The notes: generated by a model not told the origin, from the letters alone. A stretch of DNA of 39,771 bases from an uncultured Bacteroidota bacterium (GCA_903851465.1 CAINOI010000047.1:1-39771), one strand, 5' to 3'. Positions 1 to 9,082 are shown, counted from the first letter of the stretch. A program made the numbers and translations.

Positions 1-184
1 CGACCATCGGGCGCAATCCACTTTGAGTACGACCAATGCGAAGAGGATGCGACCATCGGGCGCAATCCACTTTGAGTACGACCAATGCGAAGAGGATGCG
101 ACCAAAGGGCGCAATCCACTTTGAGTACGACCAATGCGAAGAGGATGCGACCATCGGGAGCAATCCTATTAAACCAATGCGTGA
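1..184. repeat. 49-bp tandem repeat array (window edge)
   Basis: Three near-identical 49-bp units lie head to tail at 1-49, 50-98 and 99-147, each beginning CGACCATCGGGCGCAATCC. The third differs only in having AAA for ATC after CGACC. A fourth, degenerate and shortened copy runs from 148 to about 184. Each junction can fold: GGATGCG at the end of one unit pairs with CGCAATCC in the next, with one bulged A. Units are contiguous with no unique spacers, so this is not a CRISPR array, and 49 is not a multiple of 3, so it does not encode a peptide repeat. The array is cut by the window start, so its full copy number is unknown. Its function is unknown; it lies downstream of the minus-strand lipoprotein gene. 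Confidence 0.9.
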
Positions 185-206
185 GGATGTTGCGTAGCAA
201 CCATCC
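185..206. other. Hairpin at the end of the repeat array
   Basis: GGATGTTGC (185-193) pairs with GCAACCATCC (197-206) around a GTA loop with one bulged C. It follows the last degenerate repeat and lies 25 bp beyond the stop of the minus-strand lipoprotein gene. It has no T-run on either strand, so it is not a standard intrinsic terminator, though it could protect a transcript 3' end. It resembles the hairpins predicted at the unit junctions of the array and may be a diverged copy. Confidence 0.55.
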
Positions 207-230
207 GCAATCTTGAGTTTATCTAAAATT

Positions 231-1592
231 TTAATAATTTGGAACAATCTCATTTATGGAAATAGTGCCATCACTATTTCCTTTTATTGCAAAATAGGTC
301 AGTTGATTATTTATAACAAAAACCTTCATGAAAGCTGGATTGATGTTTGGTATTGTAATCCCCTTGGACATTGAAGCAAAATTACCAGATGCATTTTTCC
401 AAAGTAAATTATCCATAAATACATTATTATTTTCCCTAAATAAATTACCCGCCCAAGGATTTAAAAATATATCAGGATATCCGTCTTTATCATAATCTAT
501 AATTTCAAATTCTCTAAACTGTAATTGTGTAAAAGTATACTCAATCTTTTGATTACTTGGTGTAAAGTTTCCCTTGCCATCATTCATCCAAATTTCTATT
601 CCATTAAAATTACTACCTTCAGTTGCGATAGCTAAATCCAAAAATCCATCTTTATTAAAGTCAGCAGATTTAATACTTGTAGCACCTCTATCGTTGTTAG
701 CAAATACACCTAATGGACCAGGATCTTTTGATAAAACATATTTATTTAAACTTGAATTATAAGAATAGATCATAATACTATATCTGTCAGCGATTTTTTG
801 GTAAGTTGAATTAAATCCATAATCTGCTCTAATCACTTCTGGTTTATTATCTCCATCTAGGTCTTTTACTAAAACAGCACCAGCGCCTCTAGCATTTAAA
901 TTACTCTGTAAAATGGTTCTATTTTCTGAAAAACTACCATCAGCATTTTGAAGGTAAGTGTGAAGGTTATCATACCAATCACCTTTTGTTCCCATATTTA
1001 ATCCAACCACATCTTTTAGTCCATCTTTATTTAAATCACCGGTAGAAATTGAGTGATAAAAGCTTTTTGAAAGTGATATATTGCTAAATGTGAGTTTATT
1101 ACCAATAGTCTTCATTACAATCATGTGACCATTTGGCCAATTACCTGTCGTTAACTCTAGTCCATGATCTGCATATACCCAAGACTGGTTTAATGTATCG
1201 ATGCACTCATAATTTCTTCCTGCCCCCATTGCACCATCCAGATAGCTATTCTCGTATTGCCATGTACCATTTAATTTTATTAAATGAATCGCTGGTATTA
1301 AAGGGTAATTAAAAAACAATGTTGCTGGAATAACCATGTTTAACACATTGTCTTTAGAATAAACTATGGTGCCAGATATGCTGCCATTAACGCCTGTTTG
1401 CACTTGGGCGTTAGATATGTTAGGAATGATGAATCCAGATATAATAGTACTAGAAATCACATATTTTGATGCTGGTGGAGTAACAACGACAGGAGGCGTA
1501 ACGACATTTGGCGGGATGATTATTGGAGGTTCGGTAGACTTTGTACAAGAAAAAAATAAGAAAGTACCCAATAAAATGACTACTCTTTTCAT
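231..1592 (-). CDS. FG-GAP/VCBS-repeat lipoprotein
   Basis: A 453-residue exported lipoprotein. The N-terminus is a short lipoprotein signal with a lipobox-like FLFFSC ending at Cys16, followed by a Pro/Val/Thr-rich linker (about 21-41). The rest carries at least four FG-GAP/VCBS-type calcium loops of form DxNxDGxxD: D186-D194, D244-E252, D311-D319 and D366-D374. This suggests a beta-propeller exposed at the cell surface. Such proteins are widespread in Bacteroidota and often have adhesion or unknown roles; no catalytic domain is visible. It stands alone, between the tandem array at its 3' end and a decayed copy of the same repeat upstream of its start. It may therefore belong to a mobile or rearranged segment, which is inference. 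Family assignment is secure; the specific function is unknown. Confidence 0.85.
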   Translation of the reverse strand: MKRVVILLGTFLFFSCTKSTEPPIIIPPNVVTPPVVVTPPASKYVISSTIISGFIIPNISNAQVQTGVNGSISGTIVYSKDNVLNMVIPATLFFNYPLIPAIHLIKLNGTWQYENSYLDGAMGAGRNYECIDTLNQSWVYADHGLELTTGNWPNGHMIVMKTIGNKLTFSNISLSKSFYHSISTGDLNKDGLKDVVGLNMGTKGDWYDNLHTYLQNADGSFSENRTILQSNLNARGAGAVLVKDLDGDNKPEVIRADYGFNSTYQKIADRYSIMIYSYNSSLNKYVLSKDPGPLGVFANNDRGATSIKSADFNKDGFLDLAIATEGSNFNGIEIWMNDGKGNFTPSNQKIEYTFTQLQFREFEIIDYDKDGYPDIFLNPWAGNLFRENNNVFMDNLLWKNASGNFASMSKGITIPNINPAFMKVFVINNQLTYFAIKGNSDGTISINEIVPNY

Positions 1593-1700
1593 AAATTAAA
1601 GATTTAATTAGCCTTTGGGGTAAATAAATATATAATTATTTTTTTAATATAATGGAACAAACTTTCTCAAATTAATTACAAAGAGGTCATCTTACATAAC

Positions 1701-1730
1701 AGGATGCAATCCACGGTAGTAAACCAAGTG
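1701..1730. repeat. Decayed copy of the 49-bp repeat
   Basis: The stretch AGGATGCAATCCAC (1701-1714) equals the array's unit junction with 13 bases (GCGACCATCGGGC) removed from inside its hairpin. It continues with AGTAAACCAAGTG, which resembles AGTACGACCAATGCG of the array. It sits between the lipoprotein gene start and rlmH, so copies of the repeat flank the lipoprotein gene in the same orientation. Found by eye. Confidence 0.6.
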
Positions 1731-1798
1731 AAAAATACTCTCTTCAATTTCAAATTATATCCTACATTGTCTTTGCTTATAAACTAATTACTTATAAA

Positions 1799-2263
1799 AT
1801 GAAACTCTCCATTTTCTCCGTTGGCAAAGCCAACGAATCCTATATTAAAGAAGGCGTGGAACAATTCACCAAAAGAATTGGACATTACTATCCTCTCGAC
1901 TGGCAATTGATCACGCCATCCAAACTAACCGAGCCGGCACAAATTAAAAAAGCAGAAGCGGCGAGTATTTTAAAAGCAATCACTCCAACCGATGTATTGA
2001 TTCTATTAGACGAAAAAGGTAAAATGTTGAGCTCCCCTGGCCTAGCGAATTTAATACAGCAAAAGGCCAACCAAAGTGCACAAAAAATCATTTTCTTAAT
2101 AGGTGGCGCTTATGGTGTGGACGAAGCCATACAACAAAGAGCCAATTTCACCTGGAGCATTTCTGAACTTGTCTTTCCACATATGTTGGTTCGATTGATG
2201 CTTGCAGAGCAAATCTACCGCGCATGTAGTATCTTAGCCAACGAAAAATACCACCACGAATAA
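1799..2263 (+). CDS. rlmH: 23S rRNA (pseudouridine1915-N3)-methyltransferase RlmH
   Basis: The protein has 154 residues, the usual length of this SPOUT-class enzyme, which methylates N3 of pseudouridine 1915 in helix 69 of 23S rRNA using S-adenosylmethionine. The SAM-binding knot segment is visible as FLIGGAYGVDEAI, and the C-terminus carries the family signature EQIYRACSILANEKYHHE. The ATG at 1799 gives the canonical N-terminus MKLSIFSVGKA. The stop codon overlaps the start of the rhomboid gene by one base (TAATG), so the two are probably translationally coupled. The preceding 200 bp hold the repeat relic and no promoter I can call with confidence. Confidence 0.97.
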   Translation: MKLSIFSVGKANESYIKEGVEQFTKRIGHYYPLDWQLITPSKLTEPAQIKKAEAASILKAITPTDVLILLDEKGKMLSSPGLANLIQQKANQSAQKIIFLIGGAYGVDEAIQQRANFTWSISELVFPHMLVRLMLAEQIYRACSILANEKYHHE

Positions 2264-2901
2264 TGAGCATTACTTTATATATCATCGTTGTTACTGTCAT
2301 TGTATCTGTCTTAGCTTTTTACAATGCCGAACTCATGGACAAATTAATTTTCCATCCTTATTCCGTTGGCAGAAGCAATGAATGGTATCGTTTTATTAGT
2401 TGTGGATTCATCCACGCCGATTTTATGCACCTTGCATTTAATATGTTCTCCTTCTATATGTTTGGAGATTATGTAGAGCAATACTTTAATATGCTCTTTG
2501 GTCAAAATGGCAAGCTGTTGTATTTATGCTTATACTTATCGGCCTTAGCTGTTTGTTTAATTCCAACTTACCTTCAACAAAAAGATCGTTACAATTACAA
2601 TAGCTTGGGTGCATCAGGTGCAGTATCAGCGATTGTATTTGCAGGTATCTTTTTAATGCCCACGATTCAAATTGGCTTTTTCATTATCCCTCCAATCATT
2701 CCTGGTTTTATATTTGGGCCAATCTACTTAGGGATTACCGCTTATTTAGCAAAGCAAGGACAAGGAGGTATCAACCATAGTGCCCATCTTTGGGGATCAC
2801 TTTACGGTGTTGTATTTTTGATTGTGGCAGCTTACTTTATTGCTCAGTTTAATGTAGTTGCAAGCTTTATAGAGCAAATTAGGATTTACTTAGGAATGTA
2901 A
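2263..2901 (+). CDS. Rhomboid family intramembrane serine protease
   Basis: A 212-residue, six-helix membrane protein of the rhomboid family, which cleaves transmembrane substrates inside the bilayer. The catalytic serine lies in the GASG motif (116-119, Ser118) and the catalytic histidine in the AHLWG motif (His175). His56 and Asn60 in HLAFN match the conserved His/Asn that stabilise the oxyanion. Hydrophobic segments cover about 4-20, 55-75, 85-101, 115-135, 137-160 and 176-195. It begins inside the rlmH stop codon. Its last 23 bp overlap the 3' end of the convergent tilS gene. The substrate cannot be inferred from context. Confidence 0.93.
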   Translation: MSITLYIIVVTVIVSVLAFYNAELMDKLIFHPYSVGRSNEWYRFISCGFIHADFMHLAFNMFSFYMFGDYVEQYFNMLFGQNGKLLYLCLYLSALAVCLIPTYLQQKDRYNYNSLGASGAVSAIVFAGIFLMPTIQIGFFIIPPIIPGFIFGPIYLGITAYLAKQGQGGINHSAHLWGSLYGVVFLIVAAYFIAQFNVVASFIEQIRIYLGM

Positions 2902-4276
2902 TTTTTAATACACGCTTGGTATTGGGGGTGATTTTAAAACGATCATCAATTCTTTGGCCTACTACCCATACAATTTTACTGTCTGAACAAAGCACAGTGG
3001 TCATGGCTTTGATTGCTGGACTTAATTTTAAGCTGCCTAAAAAATGATTCAGCTTCTTTTTTTTACGCAGGCCTAATGGATAAAAATAATCTGTGGCAAC
3101 CCATGACCTATTTAATAAAGGCCAGCTTAATTGATCTGCATCTAAAAAAGCCATATTCGCACTCGTATCTACTTTAAGTTCTTCCATATTCTCAATCCAT
3201 TCCAATTGAAAATGTCCAAATAAGGTATCTAATACTCCCTGCTCTTTTGAAATCGTATCATATACATTATCTTCTTGGTTAGATACAATTTGAATGAAGT
3301 CATCCCATTTGATCAAACGATGGGTTGCAGAAGCAATATAGGCGCCCTTAGTAGCTTGTGCTATTTTATGAATCTCTTTTAATTGGGAGGCTTTAAATCC
3401 ATATGCCTGAACCAATCCCCAAATATAAGTTGTATTGCCTTTTAGCTGATTCCATGCAGACAAATCAATAGTAGGTATCCCTTTAGGAAAACTGATGTGT
3501 TTTTTCCAAAAAGCTGCCACTGTAGCATCTACAATGTCTGCCGCTTCTTTTAACCTAGAAATAGTATCTAGCACTTGTTGATTCACATTTGGATAAATGG
3601 TTTCCATTTGTGGTATCAACTGATTACGGATTAAATTTCTGGTATAATCATTTTTTAGATTAGAACTATCTTCTACATACGCTAGCCCGTTTAATTTTGC
3701 AAAATCTTTGATGCTTACTTTACTAAATGGTAGCAATGGTCTCATTAAATGGATATGATCTGTAGCGAGTGGATTTTGTTGATGTGTTCTCATAGCTGGA
3801 ATACCAGTCAATCCATGCAATCCTGTTCCTCTAAAAAATTGCATCAGCACGGTCTCCACTTGGTCGTCTGCATGATGTGCTGTAAGCAACACGATATTTG
3901 TAGTGGACTGATTCGTCTTTTCTTTAATTAAGCTTTCAAACCAAGCGTATCTAATTTCCCTTGCAGCTTGTTGGATACCCATTTTATATTGTTCCGCAAA
4001 GGCCAATGTATCGAATCGTTTTGTTAAAAATGGCATGCCTATTTGTGTTGCAAATGCTTGCACAAAACTTTCGTCTCTATTGCTTTCTTCCCCTCTTAAT
4101 TGAAAATTCGCGTGCGCAATGGAACAGTTCGCTCCCATTTGTTGCATCAAAGCTGCAAGCACAATACTATCTACCCCTCCACTCACGGCAATAATAAAAT
4201 GCGTGTTGTGGGTAGCGATACCTGGAAAAGTATTTGCCCAATGGCTTTTAAATTGTTCCAAGTCCAATAACATCAT
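2879..4276 (-). CDS. tilS: tRNA(Ile)-lysidine synthetase TilS
   Basis: A 465-residue PP-loop ATPase that converts the wobble cytidine of tRNA-Ile(CAU) to lysidine, so that the tRNA reads AUA. The ATP-binding PP-loop SGGVDS is at residues 32-37, after a typical N-terminus. HHADDQVET near residue 133 is the second family motif. The C-terminal TilS domain is recognisable from YPLGLRKKKKLNHFLGSLK. Length is normal for Bacteroidota. It lies 11 bp after glnS on the same strand, so the two tRNA genes are probably co-transcribed. Its 3' end overlaps the convergent rhomboid gene by 23 bp, with no terminator hairpin between them. Confidence 0.96.
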   Translation of the reverse strand: MMLLDLEQFKSHWANTFPGIATHNTHFIIAVSGGVDSIVLAALMQQMGANCSIAHANFQLRGEESNRDESFVQAFATQIGMPFLTKRFDTLAFAEQYKMGIQQAAREIRYAWFESLIKEKTNQSTTNIVLLTAHHADDQVETVLMQFFRGTGLHGLTGIPAMRTHQQNPLATDHIHLMRPLLPFSKVSIKDFAKLNGLAYVEDSSNLKNDYTRNLIRNQLIPQMETIYPNVNQQVLDTISRLKEAADIVDATVAAFWKKHISFPKGIPTIDLSAWNQLKGNTTYIWGLVQAYGFKASQLKEIHKIAQATKGAYIASATHRLIKWDDFIQIVSNQEDNVYDTISKEQGVLDTLFGHFQLEWIENMEELKVDTSANMAFLDADQLSWPLLNRSWVATDYFYPLGLRKKKKLNHFLGSLKLSPAIKAMTTVLCSDSKIVWVVGQRIDDRFKITPNTKRVLKITFLSKS

Positions 4277-4287
4277 TGCTGTTTGAA

Positions 4288-5946
4288 TTATTTCTTTTGC
4301 TCCTTAGCCCAAGTATCTTTAAGGGTCACTGTTCTATTGAATACCAATTTGTCTTTTGTGCTATTGGTATCCTGATAAAAATAGCCCTTTCTTAAAAATT
4401 GGAAACGTGCTTCTAATGGATCATTCAACAAGGCAGGTTCCCCCCACGCTGTTGTTACGGTATGCAATGAATGGGGATTGATATAGGCCTTAAAATCACC
4501 TTCTGCACTACTTGGATCCTCTACATTGAACAAACGATCATACTCGTTTAATTCAACCGGAATCGCGTGCTTAGCACTTACCCAATGTAATGTGCCTTTT
4601 ACATGAATACCCGATGTATCTGAACCCGATTTAGAATTAGGGAAATATTTTGCATACACCGTGGTTATTTTACCATTTGCATCTTTATCAAAACTTTCGC
4701 ACTCTACAATATAGGCACTCTTTAATCTTACAGACAAACCTGGGCCTAATCTAAAATATTTTTTAGTTGGGGCCTCCATAAAATCATCTGCTTGAATCCA
4801 TAGTTCTTTACTAAAAGGTACAGGTCTCGTGCCTCCATTAGGATCTTCTGGATTATTTTCTGAATCTAATATTTCTTCGGCTTGCTCATAATTGGTAATG
4901 ATCAATTTAATGGGGTCAGTCACCACCATTCTTCTTTGTGCAATTTTATTTAAATGCTCACGAACACAAAATTCTAGCAAGCTAAAGTCAATGATATTTT
5001 CTCTTTTAGCGATACCAATACGATCACAAAAATCACGGATACTTTCTGCAGTATAGCCTCTTCTGCGCATACCGCTAATGGTAGGCATTCTTGGGTCATC
5101 CCAACTTTGCACATGCCCTTCTTGCACCAACTGTAATAATTTACGCTTACTCATGACTGTATACGTCATATTCAATCTTGCAAACTCATATTGATGGGAT
5201 GGGAAGATGCCTAATTGTTCGATGCACCAATCATATAAAGCCCTGTGTGGGATAAATTCAAGTGTACAAATTGAATGGGTGATATGTTCGATAGAATCAC
5301 TTTGTCCATGGGCAAAATCATACATTGGATAAATACACCATTGGTCTCCTGTGCGGTGGTGATGTGCTTTTTTAATGCGATATAATAATGGATCACGCAT
5401 ATGCATATTTGGACTAGCTAAATCAATTTTAGCGCGCAATACTTTTTCGCCATCATTGTACTTCCCTGCTTTCATTTCCGCAAACAAGGTTAAGTTCTCT
5501 TGAATACTTCTTTCTCTAAATGCATTGCCTGTTCCAGGCTGTGTTGGTGTACCTTTTTGTTGTGCAATTGCTTCGGCGCTACTATCATCCACATATGCCA
5601 ATCCTTTCTCGATTAGTTGAACCGCAAAAGCATACAATTGATCAAAATAATCCGAGGCATAACATTCTTTAATCCAATTGAAACCCAACCATTTTAAATC
5701 GGCCTTGATACTTTCTACATATTCAGTCTCTTCTGTCACTGGGTTGGTATCATCAAATCTTAAATTAGTGGCACCACCAAATTTTTCAGCAAGACCAAAA
5801 TTTAAGCAAATACTTTTTGCATGACCAATATGTAAATAACCATTCGGCTCTGGCGGGAACCTAGTCAATATACTTTTATGTTTCCCATCTGCTAGGTCTT
5901 GGGAAATAATTTCTTCAATAAAATTTAAACTTTTTTCGTCGCTCAT
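4288..5946 (-). CDS. glnS: Glutaminyl-tRNA synthetase
   Basis: A class I aminoacyl-tRNA synthetase that charges tRNA-Gln with glutamine. Counting from the chosen ATG, the exact HIGH motif is at 39-42 and the KMSKS equivalent, MSKRK, at 265-269. The sequence FPPEPNGYLHIGHAKSI is characteristic of GlnRS rather than GluRS, and VMSKRKL matches the E. coli enzyme. The C-terminal half has the beta-barrel anticodon-binding region. The frame stays open 30 bp further upstream to a TTG, but the ATG at 5946 (MSDEKSLNFIEE) gives a normal N-terminus and is preferred; length is then 552 residues. It follows the DUF4294 gene by 70 bp and precedes tilS by 11 bp. Confidence 0.97.
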   Translation of the reverse strand: MSDEKSLNFIEEIISQDLADGKHKSILTRFPPEPNGYLHIGHAKSICLNFGLAEKFGGATNLRFDDTNPVTEETEYVESIKADLKWLGFNWIKECYASDYFDQLYAFAVQLIEKGLAYVDDSSAEAIAQQKGTPTQPGTGNAFRERSIQENLTLFAEMKAGKYNDGEKVLRAKIDLASPNMHMRDPLLYRIKKAHHHRTGDQWCIYPMYDFAHGQSDSIEHITHSICTLEFIPHRALYDWCIEQLGIFPSHQYEFARLNMTYTVMSKRKLLQLVQEGHVQSWDDPRMPTISGMRRRGYTAESIRDFCDRIGIAKRENIIDFSLLEFCVREHLNKIAQRRMVVTDPIKLIITNYEQAEEILDSENNPEDPNGGTRPVPFSKELWIQADDFMEAPTKKYFRLGPGLSVRLKSAYIVECESFDKDANGKITTVYAKYFPNSKSGSDTSGIHVKGTLHWVSAKHAIPVELNEYDRLFNVEDPSSAEGDFKAYINPHSLHTVTTAWGEPALLNDPLEARFQFLRKGYFYQDTNSTKDKLVFNRTVTLKDTWAKEQKK

Positions 5947-6016
5947 AGGATAGTATCTATTCTGGTAAAGGTACAAAAACCTACCCCAAAAACCTATCTC
6001 AATTTAGTAAATGGTA

Positions 6017-6625
6017 TTAGCCCTTGGCGCCGTAAACTTTTTGAACTTCTAACACCAATTTTTCAATCTCTTGGTCTTCCCCATTTGGGCTGTAGGGTTG
6101 CTTCAAACTACTTCCAAATACAAAAGCAACTGTTTGCCATATACCAGCATTCAATCCCCCTTTATATTCCTTAATTAATTGGTAACAATTATTCCCAGTT
6201 TCACGATTGATTAATTTCATAAGGACCTTACCCTGATAGACAGATAGATTAGTCACTTTATCAGCAAAGTCCCTTTTCAATTCTTTCTCTCTAGACTTAA
6301 TAATTTGCTTTCTTACTTTTTCGTCTTGCACACCTGCCAACTGTGCATTCACCGATTGAATCACTTTGCTGGCAGTTCTTGCATAAGGATAAGTTACATA
6401 AACCGCATTGCGCAATCTTGTCCAATTGCTCCAATAGTTTTTTAATGCACGGGTTTGAACTGCGTTAACCATGACAGTAGGCAACCAAGATTGAGGAATG
6501 GTATCTCCCTCTGAGGTAATATAGGCTTCCACTCTTATTGTATCTTGCTGGCTATTTTGGGCAATAAGTTGTTTTGGCAAACTTGTTGTCAATACAAATA
6601 GTAGTATACAAAAAATGGATCTCAT
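6017..6625 (-). CDS. DUF4294 family exported protein
   Basis: From the ATG at 6625 this is a 202-residue protein with a Sec signal peptide (MRSIFCILLFVLTTSLP, probable cleavage after LIAQ). The region with WTRLRNAVYVTYPYARTA resembles DUF4294, a family of unknown function restricted largely to Bacteroidota. The mature part is mostly helical and charged, with no catalytic motif I recognise. A TTG at 6649 would add eight residues before the signal peptide and is unlikely. It lies between ccmF (33 bp) and glnS (70 bp) on the same strand, but nothing in its sequence links it to haem or tRNA. The family call is from memory of the YPYA-type motif and is fairly confident. Confidence 0.75.
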   Translation of the reverse strand: MRSIFCILLFVLTTSLPKQLIAQNSQQDTIRVEAYITSEGDTIPQSWLPTVMVNAVQTRALKNYWSNWTRLRNAVYVTYPYARTASKVIQSVNAQLAGVQDEKVRKQIIKSREKELKRDFADKVTNLSVYQGKVLMKLINRETGNNCYQLIKEYKGGLNAGIWQTVAFVFGSSLKQPYSPNGEDQEIEKLVLEVQKVYGAKG

Positions 6626-6658
6626 AATAATTGATACTCTAATATACAAAAAGTAACC

Positions 6659-9082
6659 CTATTTCTTAAAACGATAATACGCCCCCATCATAAAACCAAT
6701 AGTGGTTACAATCACCCCTAACCATACTAAATTGATCCAAGGGAATTCATAGACTTTTAAAGTAATGAGGTTTGTTAAAGCAGTTGACTCCTTTACCCCA
6801 ATTTCTAAAATCCCTTTTTCTTGGTCTACGACTTTATTAAAACTCAAGACTAAATTCTGTGCTTTTATGGTATCCACTTTAGAAGTTAGATTCAATCCTT
6901 CCAATAAAATACCAGGTTCAGCTATATAGCTTAAGCCTTCCTTAGAAACCACATTCAATTGTAATCTCAATTCATTGACTCCAGCCGGTCTATCACCAGG
7001 AGGATTTACATTCACTTTCTCCAATTTGATATAACCGTTGCTATAAAAAATAGAATCACCTACAGTAATATTGATTGGCTTAAAGCTTGTGGTATCTTCC
7101 TCTGTATGGTCTTGGAAAGAAGTCACATACACAAAAATGTCTTTATGCAAATAATGTTTGGAAGATGGATTCGCAGAGAAGCCCTCCATCCCTTTATTAT
7201 TTTTTAAAACATCTGGGTATAACTTAAAGGTCTCTCCAGTTTTCTTTTCTTTAAAATTCAATTCAAAGTATCTTTTTCCTATCGCATCAAATGTATCTCT
7301 TACATAAGTCACATTGTATTTACCCATATCGGTTTCAATGGTCTCAAATAAAGTTAAGTTCTCTCTTGGATCTCCTACTGGATTTTTTTTCTGGGTAGAG
7401 TCCACTCTTAAAGGGCTTATCCCTGTTGTATTATAGCTTAGCGTAGTTTTGTTGGCAGAGGAAATAAATATACCTGTCAATACCAAACCAAACCCAATAT
7501 GTCCAATAGATGAACTCGCAGATTTTAACTTTCCTTTCAACACAACAGACCAATAAGCAATATTGCCAACAATCGCGAAGACAGAAGTCACAATAGCAAT
7601 ATAAATAGCACCTAAAAATCCAGCGCCTTTGTCATCATAAGCAACCCCTACAAAAACAAAAATAACAACGCTAATGAGTATGGTGATGATCAATGGCCAG
7701 ATCAATTGTTTTTTGAAATAAGCCAATGGTGTTGTTTTGTATTTCAAAAACTGTCCAATGGCCGTTAAAGCACCAATGATGATGGCCACAAAAATTTGTA
7801 CCTGATTGTGCGCAAACTCTGGGTCCTCTGGTGGCGCAATTTTAGTGTCAAAGATTTTATTAAATACGGGTGTAGAAGTCTTTAGAATAATCACTACCGC
7901 AGAAAGCACAAGCACTAAAGAACCAATCAACATCCAAAATTCCCTACTATCAATGGCATCTTCCTTCAAAGGTTCTTGCATGTGTTTGTATCGAACAAAA
8001 TATAAAACGAAGAAAGGAATCACAAAAATGGATAAGAAAAAGATCAACTGTCCATTCATCCCTAAATCGGTGAACGCATGCACAGAAGTGTCTCCCAAAA
8101 TCCCACTTCTTGTTAAGAAAGTAGAATAGACAATTAATAAGAAACTAATGCCTAAGAATAAATAAGTGACTTTTAAACTCGCGCCTGTCTTGTTGTAAAT
8201 CATGGCCGTATGAATCCCCGCCACTAAAGTTAACCATGGCACCAATGAAGCATTCTCAACAGGATCCCATGCCCAATAGCCTCCAAAGGTTAAACTCTCA
8301 TAAGCCCATGCAGCACCCATCATAATCCCTAAGCCCAATATACCAGCAGAAAAATTAGCCCAAGGCAAAGCAGATTTAATCCAATTGTGCTCTTTCTTTA
8401 ATAAGCCAGCAACCGCAAATGCAAATGGCACAATGGTACTAGCAAATCCTAAAAATAAAATAGGTGGATGTATCACCATCCAATAATTCTGTAGTATAGT
8501 ATTTAAACCTGTTCCATCTTTTAATAGTTGCACATAATCTGGTCTGGATAAAATTGGCCAGTTCATTTCATGTCTTAATAATATGAATGGACTAGATCCA
8601 ATTTTTACATCAAAGACGAATAAGCCAATGACCATGGTGGCTAATATCATTTGAGCAAAGCTAATCACCATCATCACCCCAGCCTCATGCGCTTTGGCTT
8701 TCTTAATTAAAATCAAACCTAATACTGAGTGCCAAAAACTCCATAATAAAAAACTGCCTTCCTGACCTTCCCAAAAACAACTCAACAAATATTCAAATGG
8801 TAAATTTTTATCGCTATGGGTGTAGGCATATTTATATTCAAATAAGTGATTGTAGATCACATAAAACAACACCATAAAACTTCCAATCACAGTCAAAGCC
8901 TCAATCACAAAAGCCGTTCTAGCTAATTTTTTCCAACTCGCTTCCAACACCATCTCCTTTGTATAAAATGCTTTGGCGAAAGAAAATGTAGCGACTAATG
9001 AGGCTACAAAAGATAAGATGGATAAAAAATAACCTATTTGTCCGGGTAACAAATGTTCCCCAATAAACTGCGTTGGCTGCAT
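6659..9082 (-). CDS. ccmF: Cytochrome c-type biogenesis protein CcmF (haem lyase subunit)
   Basis: An 807-residue polytopic membrane protein of the CcmF/CcsA haem-handling family, part of the System I machinery that attaches haem to apocytochrome c outside the cytoplasmic membrane. The Trp-rich WWD haem-binding motif is visible as FGGYWAWDPVENASLVPW (about 266-283). Family segments SCFWEGQEGSFLLW (101-114) and HPPILFLGF (205-213) are also present. About fifteen hydrophobic helices are seen. A large soluble periplasmic region, roughly 540-775, precedes a last helix. It lies 13 bp after ccmE, so haem chaperone and haem lyase are co-transcribed. No ccmA, ccmB, ccmC, ccmG or ccmH is in the window. 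Confidence 0.95.
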   Translation of the reverse strand: MQPTQFIGEHLLPGQIGYFLSILSFVASLVATFSFAKAFYTKEMVLEASWKKLARTAFVIEALTVIGSFMVLFYVIYNHLFEYKYAYTHSDKNLPFEYLLSCFWEGQEGSFLLWSFWHSVLGLILIKKAKAHEAGVMMVISFAQMILATMVIGLFVFDVKIGSSPFILLRHEMNWPILSRPDYVQLLKDGTGLNTILQNYWMVIHPPILFLGFASTIVPFAFAVAGLLKKEHNWIKSALPWANFSAGILGLGIMMGAAWAYESLTFGGYWAWDPVENASLVPWLTLVAGIHTAMIYNKTGASLKVTYLFLGISFLLIVYSTFLTRSGILGDTSVHAFTDLGMNGQLIFFLSIFVIPFFVLYFVRYKHMQEPLKEDAIDSREFWMLIGSLVLVLSAVVIILKTSTPVFNKIFDTKIAPPEDPEFAHNQVQIFVAIIIGALTAIGQFLKYKTTPLAYFKKQLIWPLIITILISVVIFVFVGVAYDDKGAGFLGAIYIAIVTSVFAIVGNIAYWSVVLKGKLKSASSSIGHIGFGLVLTGIFISSANKTTLSYNTTGISPLRVDSTQKKNPVGDPRENLTLFETIETDMGKYNVTYVRDTFDAIGKRYFELNFKEKKTGETFKLYPDVLKNNKGMEGFSANPSSKHYLHKDIFVYVTSFQDHTEEDTTSFKPINITVGDSIFYSNGYIKLEKVNVNPPGDRPAGVNELRLQLNVVSKEGLSYIAEPGILLEGLNLTSKVDTIKAQNLVLSFNKVVDQEKGILEIGVKESTALTNLITLKVYEFPWINLVWLGVIVTTIGFMMGAYYRFKK

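Noticed and set aside
1-206. CRISPR array
   Set aside because: The 49-bp units are contiguous and nearly identical with no unique spacers, and no cas gene is present.
1366-1599. Plus-strand ORF opposite the lipoprotein gene
   Set aside because: It is antisense to the signal and Pro/Val linker region and has low-complexity composition; the minus-strand gene has a lipobox and calcium loops.
1593-1798. Promoter for rlmH or the lipoprotein gene
   Set aside because: Only imperfect TAnnTTTG-like sequences with poor spacing were seen, too weak to list.
7806-8129. Plus-strand ORF of 107 codons inside ccmF
   Set aside because: It lies wholly antisense to conserved membrane segments of ccmF and has no recognisable domain.
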